This document shows, in pieces, positions 1-5,805 of a DNA stretch of 7,845 nt. Within the stretch, counting starts at the first letter, position 1. Each line of letters starts with the position of its first letter. Location of the stretch: contig JASLJO010000237.1 of assembly GCA_030152505.1 (NCBI GenBank), forward strand, positions 1-7,845, read 5' to 3'. A program made the translations under genes and the position numbers. The notes under the pieces were generated by a model that saw only the letters and a list, made by a program, of their open reading frames with translations, did no database searches and was not told the DNA's origin. Source of the stretch: Solirubrobacterales bacterium. Its GTDB lineage: Bacteria; Actinomycetota; Thermoleophilia; Solirubrobacterales; 70-9.

Positions 1-130
1 GCTGCATCCGCCGTTTGCCCTCGAACTCGAAGGGCTTCGTCACCGCGCCGACGGTAAGCGCGCCGATCTCCTCCTTGGCGATCTCGGCGATGATCGGCGC
101 CGAGCCGGTGCCGGTGCCGCCACCCTCGCC
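1..130 (-). pseudogene. ftsZ: Antisense ftsZ fragment with the GTP-binding G-box (inverted partial copy)
   Basis: Read on the minus strand from about 130 down to 2, this stretch encodes a continuous piece of FtsZ: G-E-GGGTGTGSAP (the tubulin/FtsZ signature loop that holds GTP phosphates), then IIAEIAKEEIGALTVGAV and TKPFEFEGKRRMQ. The fragment has no start or stop and runs off the left edge. The plus-strand ftsZ that follows repeats the same protein segment from AEIAKEE onward but lacks the G-box, so the two pieces overlap by about 30 residues and point in opposite directions. It is either the edge of a second ftsZ copy lying upstream or, more likely in my view, a chimeric fold-back at a contig end. 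The protein identity is secure; whether the arrangement exists in a living genome is not. Confidence 0.8.
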
Positions 131-215
131 GAGATCGCCAAGGAGGAGATCGGCGCGCTGACCGTCGGCGCGGTGACCAAGCCCTTCGAGTTCGAGGGCA
201 AACGACGGATGCAGC
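1..215. repeat. Inverted repeat (90-bp arms) inside ftsZ
   Basis: Bases 1-90 are the reverse complement of 126-215 with 87 of 90 pairs matching; the mismatched pairs are 11/205, 38/178 and 56/160. The spacer 91-125 carries antisense ftsZ G-box coding sequence. The left arm starts at the very first base, so the repeat may continue outside the window. All three differences fall at third codon positions and are silent (CGG/CGA Arg, ACG/ACC Thr, CTT/CTG Leu). Confidence 0.93.
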
Positions 216-874
216 AGGCGCTTGAGGGGATCGAGAAGCTGCGCAACAACGTCGACACCCTGATCATCGTCCCCAACGAGAAGCTGCTGCAGGCGGTCGA
301 GCGGCGCACCAGCGTGCTCGAGGCCTTCCGTCAGGCCGACGACATCCTGCGCCAGGGCGTGCAGGGAATCACCGACCTGATCACGATCCCGGGCCTGATC
401 AACCTCGACTTCGCCGACGTGCGCACGATCATGCGCGACGCCGGCTCGGCGCTGATGGGCGTCGGCGCCGCCTCGGGCGAGACCCGCGCGGTCGACGCCG
501 CCAAGGCCGCCGTCACCTCGCCGCTGATCGAGGAGTCGATCAAGGGGGCCACGGGCATGCTGCTCAACATCACCGGCCCCGAGGACCTCGGTCTGTTCGA
601 GGTAAACGAGGCCGCCCAGCTGGTCCAGGCGGAAGCCGACGACAACGCCAACATCATCTTCGGCTCCGTCGTCGACCAGTCGATGCGCGACGAGGTCCGC
701 GTCACCGTGATCGCCACCGGCTTCGAGGGCTTCGAGCTGCTCGCCCGCTCGCCGCAGCGCGTGCGTCGGCGCTATGAGAGCCGTGGTCCGCGGATCTCCG
801 CCGAGGACACGGACATTCGCAAACTGCGGGTCAGCGACGACGACATCGACGTGCCGGGATTCCTCAAGGAATAG
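128..874 (+). CDS. ftsZ: Cell division protein FtsZ, 5'-truncated (C-terminal about 248 residues)
   Basis: FtsZ is the tubulin-like GTPase that polymerises at mid-cell into the division ring. The FtsZ-like reading begins at about base 128 (AEIAKEEIGAL) after the fold-back junction. The frame stays open to the left edge, but 1-127 in this frame is antisense and does not resemble FtsZ. The GTG at 173 is the internal Val of AVTKPF, not a start. Visible landmarks are the T7 synergy loop INLDFADV at about 395-418, which supplies the Asp that triggers GTP hydrolysis in the neighbouring subunit, and the conserved C-terminal peptide DDDIDVPGFL at 836-865, which binds membrane tethers and regulators in this family. 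The linker between globular domain and tail peptide is short, roughly 30 residues. About 115 N-terminal residues, including the G-box, are missing compared with a usual FtsZ of 360-380 residues. The stop is TAG, 15 bases from the convergent GNAT gene. Confidence 0.95.
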   Translation, partial: AEIAKEEIGALTVGAVTKPFEFEGKRRMQQALEGIEKLRNNVDTLIIVPNEKLLQAVERRTSVLEAFRQADDILRQGVQGITDLITIPGLINLDFADVRTIMRDAGSALMGVGAASGETRAVDAAKAAVTSPLIEESIKGATGMLLNITGPEDLGLFEVNEAAQLVQAEADDNANIIFGSVVDQSMRDEVRVTVIATGFEGFELLARSPQRVRRRYESRGPRISAEDTDIRKLRVSDDDIDVPGFLKE

Positions 875-889
875 ACCCTCCTTCGTCGC

Positions 890-1366
890 TCAGAGGTCGA
901 TCTCGTAATAGAGCATGCGGGGGCCGTCGGGGGCGCCTTCGCGGTTGGTGAAGCCGCAGCTTTCGTACAGGGCTCTAGCTTCAGTGTCTTCTTCGCCGGT
1001 GGTGAGCTCGAAGTGGTCGGCACCCGCCTGTCGCGCTGCTTCCATCGCTGTCTCGAGCAGGGCGCGGCCCAGGCCTTTGCGGCGGTGCGCGGGGACGACG
1101 TAGAGCTCTTCCAGGTAGACGTCGTTCGCGCTCGACCAGAGCGAGGGGCGGATGCGGAAGAGGGCGATGCCGACGGACGGCTCCTCGCCAGCCAGGAGGA
1201 CGATGATCGACTCGGCGGCGAGCAGCTCGCGGACGCGCTCGGCGAGGACCGGCACCGGCGGGGTCGGGTCGTCGTATTCGGCGTTGAAGTCGTGCAGGAG
1301 GCGGGCGACGTCCGTGGCGTCCTCGACGCCCGCCCGCCGGATCTCGTTGCGCTCGCTCGTCGTCAC
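890..1366 (-). CDS. GNAT family N-acetyltransferase
   Basis: This 158-residue protein has the Gcn5-related acetyltransferase fold, which transfers an acetyl group from acetyl-CoA to an amine. Motif A is clear: VYLEELYVVPAHRRKGLGRALL at about residues 83-104, where R-R-K-G-L-G is the pyrophosphate-binding loop (R/Q-x-x-G-x-G/A). Motif B is ALYESCGF at 132-139, the usual late-domain signature. The N terminus (EIRRAGVEDATDVARLLHDFN) is the standard opening of single-domain GNATs. The substrate cannot be read from sequence. The start is GTG at 1366; no in-frame ATG, GTG or TTG is seen in the codons just upstream and there is no Shine-Dalgarno at normal spacing. The gene is convergent with ftsZ (15-base gap) and divergent from gcvT (44 bases between start codons), so its promoter must overlap or lie within the gcvT 5' region. 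Confidence 0.87.
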   Translation of the reverse strand: MTTSERNEIRRAGVEDATDVARLLHDFNAEYDDPTPPVPVLAERVRELLAAESIIVLLAGEEPSVGIALFRIRPSLWSSANDVYLEELYVVPAHRRKGLGRALLETAMEAARQAGADHFELTTGEEDTEARALYESCGFTNREGAPDGPRMLYYEIDL

Positions 1367-1371
1367 GCTCG

Positions 1372-1391
1372 TGGCAGAGCTTGCCAGAGCT
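1372..1391. repeat. Tandem 10-bp direct repeat in the GNAT/gcvT divergent intergenic region
   Basis: TGGCAGAGCT at 1372-1381 is followed directly by TGCCAGAGCT at 1382-1391, identical in 9 of 10 positions. The copies are one helical turn apart. Relative to a gcvT transcript starting at 1411 they cover about -39 to -20, where a regulator would affect initiation. The second copy overlaps the 8-bp palindrome AGAGCTCT (1386-1393). A regulatory role is a guess from position and spacing only. Confidence 0.4.
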
Positions 1392-1397
1392 CTCCAA

Positions 1398-1411
1398 TAC
1401 GCTGCCGCGCG
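1398..1411 (+). promoter_or_regulatory. Candidate -10 box of a leaderless gcvT promoter
   Basis: TACGCT at 1398-1403 fits the actinobacterial TANNNT -10 consensus and lies seven bases before the GTG at 1411, the spacing expected if transcription starts on the start codon itself. The bases before that GTG (GCCGCGC) contain no Shine-Dalgarno, which fits leaderless translation. I see no convincing -35 at 16-19 bases. The same arrangement recurs before gcvPA. Confidence 0.4.
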
Positions 1412-2508
1412 TGAGCGACGCCGAACTCCGCCAGACCGCCCTCTACGAACGCCACGCCGAGCTCGGCGCCAAGCTGGTGCCCTTCGCCGGCTGGGAGATG
1501 GCGGTGCAGTACGAGGGGGTCCGGGAGGAGCACATGGCGGTGCGGACGCACGCCGGGATGTTCGACGTCTCCCACATGGGGGAGGTCGAGGTCGAGGGAC
1601 CGGGGGCGCTCGCCTTCCTGCAGCGGACGCTGTCCAACGACGTCGCCGCGATCGCCCTCGGCGGCGCGCAGTACTCGTGTCTCTGCGCGGAGGACGGCGG
1701 TGTGCTCGACGACCTCTTCGCCTACCGGCTGGGCGGCGACCGCTACCTGCTCGTCACCAACTCGGCCAACCACGCCACCGACCTCGCCTGGCTCGGGCGC
1801 TGGAGCCGCGACTTCGACGTCGCCGTGCGCGACGTCGCCGACCGCTACGCGATGCTCGCCGTGCAGGGGCCACACGCGCGGGCGATCGCCGGCGGCACCC
1901 TGGCGATCGAGCTGCCGGCCCGGATGCGCATCGCCGCGCAGCGCATCGGCAATCGTCCGGGGCTGGTCTGCGGCACCGGCTACACCGGCGAGGACGGGGT
2001 CGAGCTGCTGATCGATCCCGAGATCGCGCCGGCGATCTGGGCGGAGCTGCTCGACGCCGGCGTCGTCCCCTGCGGGCTCGGTGCCCGCGACACGTTGCGA
2101 CTGGAGGCATGCTTCCACCTGCACGGCCACGACCTCAGCCCGGCTCGCAATCCGATCGAGGCGGGGCTCGGTTGGTGCTGCAAGGAGGCGACGGCGTTCG
2201 TCGGCGCCGAGGCCGTGGCCCGAGCCCGTACCGAAGGCACCGCCGAGCGGTTGGCGCCCTTCAGGATCGAGGGCGCCGGCATCCCGCGCCAGGGCAACCC
2301 GGTGATGCTCGGCGGCGAGCGGGTGGGGATCGTGACCAGCGGCAGCTTCTCGCCCTCGCTCGAGATCGGCATCGGCATGGCCTACCTGCGCAGCGACCTC
2401 GCCGAGCCTGGAGTCGCGGTCGAGATCGACGTGCGCGGCAAGCACCGCGCCGCACGGGTAGCGTCCAAGCCGCTCTACCAGAGTCCCCCGTCCCAGAAGG
2501 AGAACTGA
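1411..2508 (+). CDS. gcvT: Glycine cleavage system T protein (aminomethyltransferase)
   Basis: GcvT takes the aminomethyl group carried on the lipoyl arm of GcvH, gives its carbon to tetrahydrofolate as 5,10-methylene-THF and releases ammonia. From GTG 1411 the protein is 365 residues, the normal family length. Signatures in order: LVPFAGWEMAVQY (22-34), FDVSHMGEVEVEG (51-63), VLDDLFAYR (98-106) containing the acidic residue that in the E. coli enzyme (Asp101) is needed for folate chemistry, CGTGYTGEDGVELL (187-200), GARDTLRLEA (224-233) and GIVTSGSFSPSL (306-317). An in-frame TTG at 1381 would add ten residues. I prefer GTG 1411 because homology to known GcvT N termini (LxxTxLYxxHxxLGAKLVPFAGWE) begins right after it and a TANNNT box sits seven bases upstream. 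It is the first gene of the gcvT-H-PA-PB operon, and its TGA is one base before the gcvH start. Confidence 0.97.
   Translation: MSDAELRQTALYERHAELGAKLVPFAGWEMAVQYEGVREEHMAVRTHAGMFDVSHMGEVEVEGPGALAFLQRTLSNDVAAIALGGAQYSCLCAEDGGVLDDLFAYRLGGDRYLLVTNSANHATDLAWLGRWSRDFDVAVRDVADRYAMLAVQGPHARAIAGGTLAIELPARMRIAAQRIGNRPGLVCGTGYTGEDGVELLIDPEIAPAIWAELLDAGVVPCGLGARDTLRLEACFHLHGHDLSPARNPIEAGLGWCCKEATAFVGAEAVARARTEGTAERLAPFRIEGAGIPRQGNPVMLGGERVGIVTSGSFSPSLEIGIGMAYLRSDLAEPGVAVEIDVRGKHRAARVASKPLYQSPPSQKEN
2497..2502 (+). promoter_or_regulatory. Ribosome binding site of gcvH
   Basis: AAGGAG lies inside the last codons of gcvT, seven bases before a TTG codon at 2510. This strong Shine-Dalgarno at ideal spacing identifies the unusual TTG as the gcvH start. 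It is the clearest ribosome binding site in the window; most other genes here lack one. Confidence 0.85.
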
Positions 2509-2509
2509 T

Positions 2510-2905
2510 TTGGCCGACGCCGGCTATCCCGACGATCTGCTGTACCACGACCAGCACGACTGGGTCCGCCTGGAGGGGGACGACCATGCCTTCTTCGGTA
2601 TCACCTGGTACGCGCAGGACAGCCTCGGCGAGGTCGTCTTCTACGACCCGCCGGAGGTGGGCACTGCCATCGACAAGGACTCCTCGTACGCCGAGGTCGA
2701 GTCGGTGAAGGCGGTTTCGGACGTGATCGCGCCGATGTCGGGCGAGATCGTCGAGGTCAACGACGGGCTGGCCGACGCGCCGGAGAAGATCAACGAGGAT
2801 CCCTACGGCGAGGGCTGGCTGGTCAAGGTCAGGCTGACCGCGGCGAGGGAGTCCGAGGCGCTGCTCGGCGCCGACGAATACCGCAAGTTGGTCGAAAACG
2901 GGTAG
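2510..2905 (+). CDS. gcvH: Glycine cleavage system H protein (lipoyl carrier)
   Basis: GcvH is the mobile carrier of the glycine cleavage complex. Its lipoylated lysine shuttles the aminomethyl intermediate from GcvP to GcvT and is then reoxidised by the L protein. The 131-residue product has normal family length. It shows YHDQHDWVRLEGD (12-24), ITWYAQDSLGEVVFYDPPEVG (31-51), the lipoylation motif ESVKAVSD with Lys67 as acceptor, APMSGEIVEVN (74-84), INEDPYGEGWLVKV (94-107) and the closing helix LLGADEYRKLV (118-128). Translation starts at TTG 2510, supported by AAGGAG upstream. Only one base separates the gcvT stop from this start, so the two genes share a transcript. The lipoate attachment enzymes are not in the window. 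Confidence 0.97.
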   Translation: MADAGYPDDLLYHDQHDWVRLEGDDHAFFGITWYAQDSLGEVVFYDPPEVGTAIDKDSSYAEVESVKAVSDVIAPMSGEIVEVNDGLADAPEKINEDPYGEGWLVKVRLTAARESEALLGADEYRKLVENG

Positions 2906-2928
2906 CACTGCCCCGCCCCTTGCTTCCG

Positions 2929-2942
2929 TAGCCTTGGCGGAG
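2929..2942 (+). promoter_or_regulatory. Candidate internal leaderless promoter (-10 box) before gcvPA
   Basis: TAGCCT at 2929-2934 matches TANNNT and ends seven bases before the GTG start of gcvPA, the same geometry as before gcvT. The 36-base gcvH-gcvPA gap is the longest inside the operon. GGCGGA at 2936-2941 touches the start codon, too close to act as a normal Shine-Dalgarno. This would allow gcvPA-gcvPB to be transcribed partly independently of gcvT-gcvH. No clear -35 is visible. Confidence 0.33.
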
Positions 2943-4309
2943 TGAGTCGCTACACGTCAGCCACGCCCGAGGATCGGGCCGAGATGCTCGCCGCGATCGG
3001 TGTCGGCTCGATCGCCGAGCTGTTCGAGCAGATTCCGGAGTCGGTGAGGCTCCCCCGTCCGCTTTCCCTCCCGCCGGGGATGAGCGAGGCCGAGGTCTAT
3101 GAGCGGTTGGCGGAGCTGGCTGGGCGCAATGCCGACTGCGAGGAGCAGATCTGCTTCCTCGGGGCGGGGATGTACGACCACTACGTGCCGGCGATCGTCG
3201 ACGCGATCACCCAGCGCAGTGAGTTCCTCACCCCCTACACGCCCTACCAGCCGGAGATCTCCCAGGGCGGGTTGCAGGCGATGTTCGAGTTCCAGACGGC
3301 GATGTCGGAGCTGACCGCGCTGCCGGTGGCGACGGCGGGCCTCTACGAGGGCCCGTCTTCGGTCGCCTCCGCCGCCTACCTGGCGATCGGCGCGACAAAG
3401 GGCCGTCGCCGCTTCGTCGTCTCGCGCGGCGTCCACCCGCACAGCCGCGAGACCCTCGCCACCTACGCCGTGGGCTTCGCCGCCGAGATCGAGGAGGTCG
3501 GGCTCGAGGACGGATTGACCGACGCGGCCGCATTGGCCGAGGCGGTCGATGGCGAGACCGCCGCGGTGATCCTGCAAAACCCGAATTTCCTCGGTGGGAT
3601 CGAGGATGTCGAGGCGCTCGGCGCCGCCGCCAAGGAGCACGGTGCACTGCTCGTGGTCGCCGCCGACCCGATGACCCTCGGTGTGCTCAAGCCGCCCGGC
3701 GAGTGCGGTGCCGACATCGCCCTCGGCGAGGGCCAGCCGCTCGGCAACCGGCTCGACTTCGGCGGGCCCTCCTTCGGCTTCTTCTGTGGAACCGAGGAGC
3801 TGCTTCGCCGCATGCCCGGGCGGATCGCCGGCGAGACCGACGACGTCGACGGGCGCCGTGGCTTCGTCCTTGCCCTGCAGACGCGCGAGCAGCACATCCG
3901 CCGCGAGAAGGCGACTCACAACATCTGCACGGCGCAGGCGCTGAACGCATTGGCTGCGACGATCCATCTCGCCTGGCTCGGCCGCGAGGGCTTCCGCGAG
4001 CTGGGTGAGTTGCTGGTGCGGCGGACCGCGTATGCCCGCGAACGCTTGGACGGGGTCGCCGGTGTGGAGCTGCTGCACGACGCACCGGTTGCGCGCGAGC
4101 TTGCACTGCGGCTCGACGCCCCGGTCGAGCGTGTGCTCGAGCGCTGCGCCGAGCGCGGCATCGCCGCCGGCTATCCGCTGGGCCGCGAGTACCCCGAGTA
4201 CGAGGACGGCCTGCTGGTGGCGATCACGGAGCGCCGCACGCGCTCTCAGATCGACCTGCTGGCAGACGCGCTCGGCGCCGCCGTTGCAGCCGAGGCGGTG
4301 AGCGTGTGA
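2942..4309 (+). CDS. gcvPA: Glycine dehydrogenase (decarboxylating) subunit 1, GcvPA
   Basis: This is the N-terminal half of the split P protein. With GcvPB it forms the PLP-dependent enzyme that decarboxylates glycine and loads the aminomethyl group on GcvH. The 455-residue length is typical. Diagnostic stretches are YTSATPEDRAEMLAAIGVGS (4-23), FLGAGMYDHYVPA (72-84), FLTPYTPYQPEISQGGLQA (95-113), HPHSRETLATYA (near 165-176), the glycine-rich DFGGPSFGFFCG and REKATHNICTAQAL (321-334). The PLP lysine is not in this subunit; it lies in GcvPB. The start is GTG 2942, chosen because the family-conserved N terminus begins four residues after it; an ATG at 2983 would remove that part. The stop overlaps the gcvPB start in GTGA (4306-4309), implying translational coupling and equal dosage of the two subunits. 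Confidence 0.97.
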   Translation: MSRYTSATPEDRAEMLAAIGVGSIAELFEQIPESVRLPRPLSLPPGMSEAEVYERLAELAGRNADCEEQICFLGAGMYDHYVPAIVDAITQRSEFLTPYTPYQPEISQGGLQAMFEFQTAMSELTALPVATAGLYEGPSSVASAAYLAIGATKGRRRFVVSRGVHPHSRETLATYAVGFAAEIEEVGLEDGLTDAAALAEAVDGETAAVILQNPNFLGGIEDVEALGAAAKEHGALLVVAADPMTLGVLKPPGECGADIALGEGQPLGNRLDFGGPSFGFFCGTEELLRRMPGRIAGETDDVDGRRGFVLALQTREQHIRREKATHNICTAQALNALAATIHLAWLGREGFRELGELLVRRTAYARERLDGVAGVELLHDAPVARELALRLDAPVERVLERCAERGIAAGYPLGREYPEYEDGLLVAITERRTRSQIDLLADALGAAVAAEAVSV

Positions 4310-5805
4310 ACCGGCAGGACGAACAGGTGCTGACGATCTTCGAGCGCTCGAAACCCGGCCGCCGTGCCGCCGTCCTGCCGGAGGCCGAGGTTCCCGAGCC
4401 GCCGCTGGGGGAGCTGATCCCGGCGAAGCTGCTGCGCGACGAGCCGCCGCGCCTGCCGGAGGTCGCTGAGCCGGAGATAGTCCGCCACTACAACCGTCTC
4501 TCGCGCCGCAATTTCGACCTCGACACGGGCCTCTACCCGCTCGGCTCCTGCACGATGAAGCACAACCCACGGCTCAACGAGCGGGTGGCGGCGCTGCCCG
4601 GCCACGCCCGCCTGCATCCGGCGCAGGACCCCAGGCGAGCCCAGGGGGCGCTGGAGCTGATGTGGTTGCTGCAGGAGTCGCTGGCCGAGATCTGCGGCTT
4701 GCCGCACGTCAGTCTCCAGCCCTCGGCCGGTTCGCACGGCGAGCTCGCCGGCCTGCTGCTCACCCGTGCCTTCCATGCCGATCGTGGCGAAGAACGGCAC
4801 AGGGTGCTGGCGCCCGACACCTCGCACGGCACCAACCCGGCCTCGGTGACGATGGCCGGCTACGAGATCGTCAAGGTTGCCACCGACGAGCGCGGCGGGG
4901 TCGAGATGGACGACCTGCGGGCAAAGATCGACGACGAGATCGCCTGCCTGATGCTGACCAACCCGAACACGCTCGGCCTCTTCGACGAGAACATCGCCGA
5001 GATCGCCGGACTGATCCACGACGCGGGGGGGACGCTCTACTACGACGGCGCCAACCTCAACGCGGTGATGGGCCACTCGCGCCCCGGCGACATGGGCTTC
5101 GACATCGTCCACGTCAACCTCCACAAGTCCTTCAGCCAGCCCCACGGCGGCGGCGGACCGGGCGCGGGGCCGATCGCGGTCTCCGAGCGGATCGAGCCCT
5201 TCCTGCCGCGCCCGCAGGTCGTGCGGCGCGAGACAGAGAACGGCCACGGCCCGTTTTTCGGCCTCGACCACGAGCGGCCCAAGTCGATCGGGCGCCTGCG
5301 CGGCTTCCAGGGCAACTTCGGCGTCTTCGTCCGTTCCTACGCCTACATCCTCAGCCTCGGCGCCGACGGGCTCGCGGAGGCCTCGGAGACGGCGGTGCTG
5401 AACGCCAACTACCTGAAGGCCCGGCTGGCGCAGGGTCGCGCCGGGCGGCACACGCCGGTCGCCTTCGAGCGTCACTGCATGCACGAGTTCGTCCTCTCGG
5501 GCAAGCCGATGAAGAAGGAGCTCGGCATCGCCACCCTCGATCTCGCCAAGCGCCTGCTCGACTTCGACTTCCACCCGCCGACCGTCTATTTCCCCCTTCT
5601 GGTCGAGGAGGCCCTGATGATCGAGCCGACCGAGACCGAGACCAAGGAGAGCCTCGACGCCTTCGCCGACGCCATCGAGGAGATCCTCGCCGAGGCCGAA
5701 GCCGACCCCGAGAAGGCCAGGCAGGCCCCCTACACGACCCCCGTCCGTCGTCTCGACGAGGTCAAGGCGACCCGCAAACCGATCCTCCGCCAGCCACTGG
5801 GCTGA
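4306..5805 (+). CDS. gcvPB: Glycine dehydrogenase (decarboxylating) subunit 2, GcvPB
   Basis: This is the catalytic C-terminal half of the split P protein, 499 residues. The PLP-binding lysine is Lys274 in NLHKSFSQPHGGGGPGAGP, the signature of glycine decarboxylases. Other family landmarks are YPLGSCTMKHNPR (77-89), the substrate/PLP region DTSHGTNPAS (171-180), MLTNPNTLGLFDENI, YYDGANLNAVMG just before the lysine motif, and near the C terminus the FDFHPPTVYFPLL and MIEPTETETKESLD segments. The start is GTG 4306, overlapping the gcvPA stop by four bases; GAGGCGGTGAG just upstream may help ribosome binding. The stop TGA overlaps the ATG of the next GNAT gene by one base. All key residues I can place are present, so I expect an active enzyme with GcvPA. 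Confidence 0.97.
   Translation: MNRQDEQVLTIFERSKPGRRAAVLPEAEVPEPPLGELIPAKLLRDEPPRLPEVAEPEIVRHYNRLSRRNFDLDTGLYPLGSCTMKHNPRLNERVAALPGHARLHPAQDPRRAQGALELMWLLQESLAEICGLPHVSLQPSAGSHGELAGLLLTRAFHADRGEERHRVLAPDTSHGTNPASVTMAGYEIVKVATDERGGVEMDDLRAKIDDEIACLMLTNPNTLGLFDENIAEIAGLIHDAGGTLYYDGANLNAVMGHSRPGDMGFDIVHVNLHKSFSQPHGGGGPGAGPIAVSERIEPFLPRPQVVRRETENGHGPFFGLDHERPKSIGRLRGFQGNFGVFVRSYAYILSLGADGLAEASETAVLNANYLKARLAQGRAGRHTPVAFERHCMHEFVLSGKPMKKELGIATLDLAKRLLDFDFHPPTVYFPLLVEEALMIEPTETETKESLDAFADAIEEILAEAEADPEKARQAPYTTPVRRLDEVKATRKPILRQPLG

Noticed and set aside
2..172. Treating the open plus frame from base 2 as the N terminus of FtsZ
   Set aside because: Bases 2-127 in this frame do not resemble FtsZ; they are the antisense of the fold-back arm and spacer. 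The GTG at 173 is an internal Val codon of FtsZ.
874..898. Possible terminator hairpin between ftsZ and the GNAT gene (GACC...GGTC)
   Set aside because: Only four pairs, a bulge and two more pairs around a 12-base loop, with no T-tract; too weak to call.
1367..1410. Glycine riboswitch upstream of gcvT
   Set aside because: The gap is 44 bases, far shorter than a glycine aptamer, and shows none of its conserved stems.
1381..1410. TTG 1381 as the gcvT start
   Set aside because: It adds ten residues that do not match GcvT N termini, and it has no ribosome binding site; GTG 1411 fits length and homology better.
1152..2708. Long plus-strand open frame across gcvT in another frame
   Set aside because: Arg/Pro/Ala-rich low-complexity translation with no family motifs; it overlaps the gcvT and gcvH genes, whose protein signatures are clear. 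It is a high-GC shadow.
2957..4570. Long minus-strand open frame opposite gcvPA
   Set aside because: Antisense shadow caused by G/C at third positions of gcvPA; no recognisable domain.
4662..5804. Upstream in-frame extension of the second GNAT gene through gcvPB
   Set aside because: The frame is open only because of high GC. GNAT homology begins after ATG 5805, which is coupled to the gcvPB stop, and the extension is Arg-rich with no domain.
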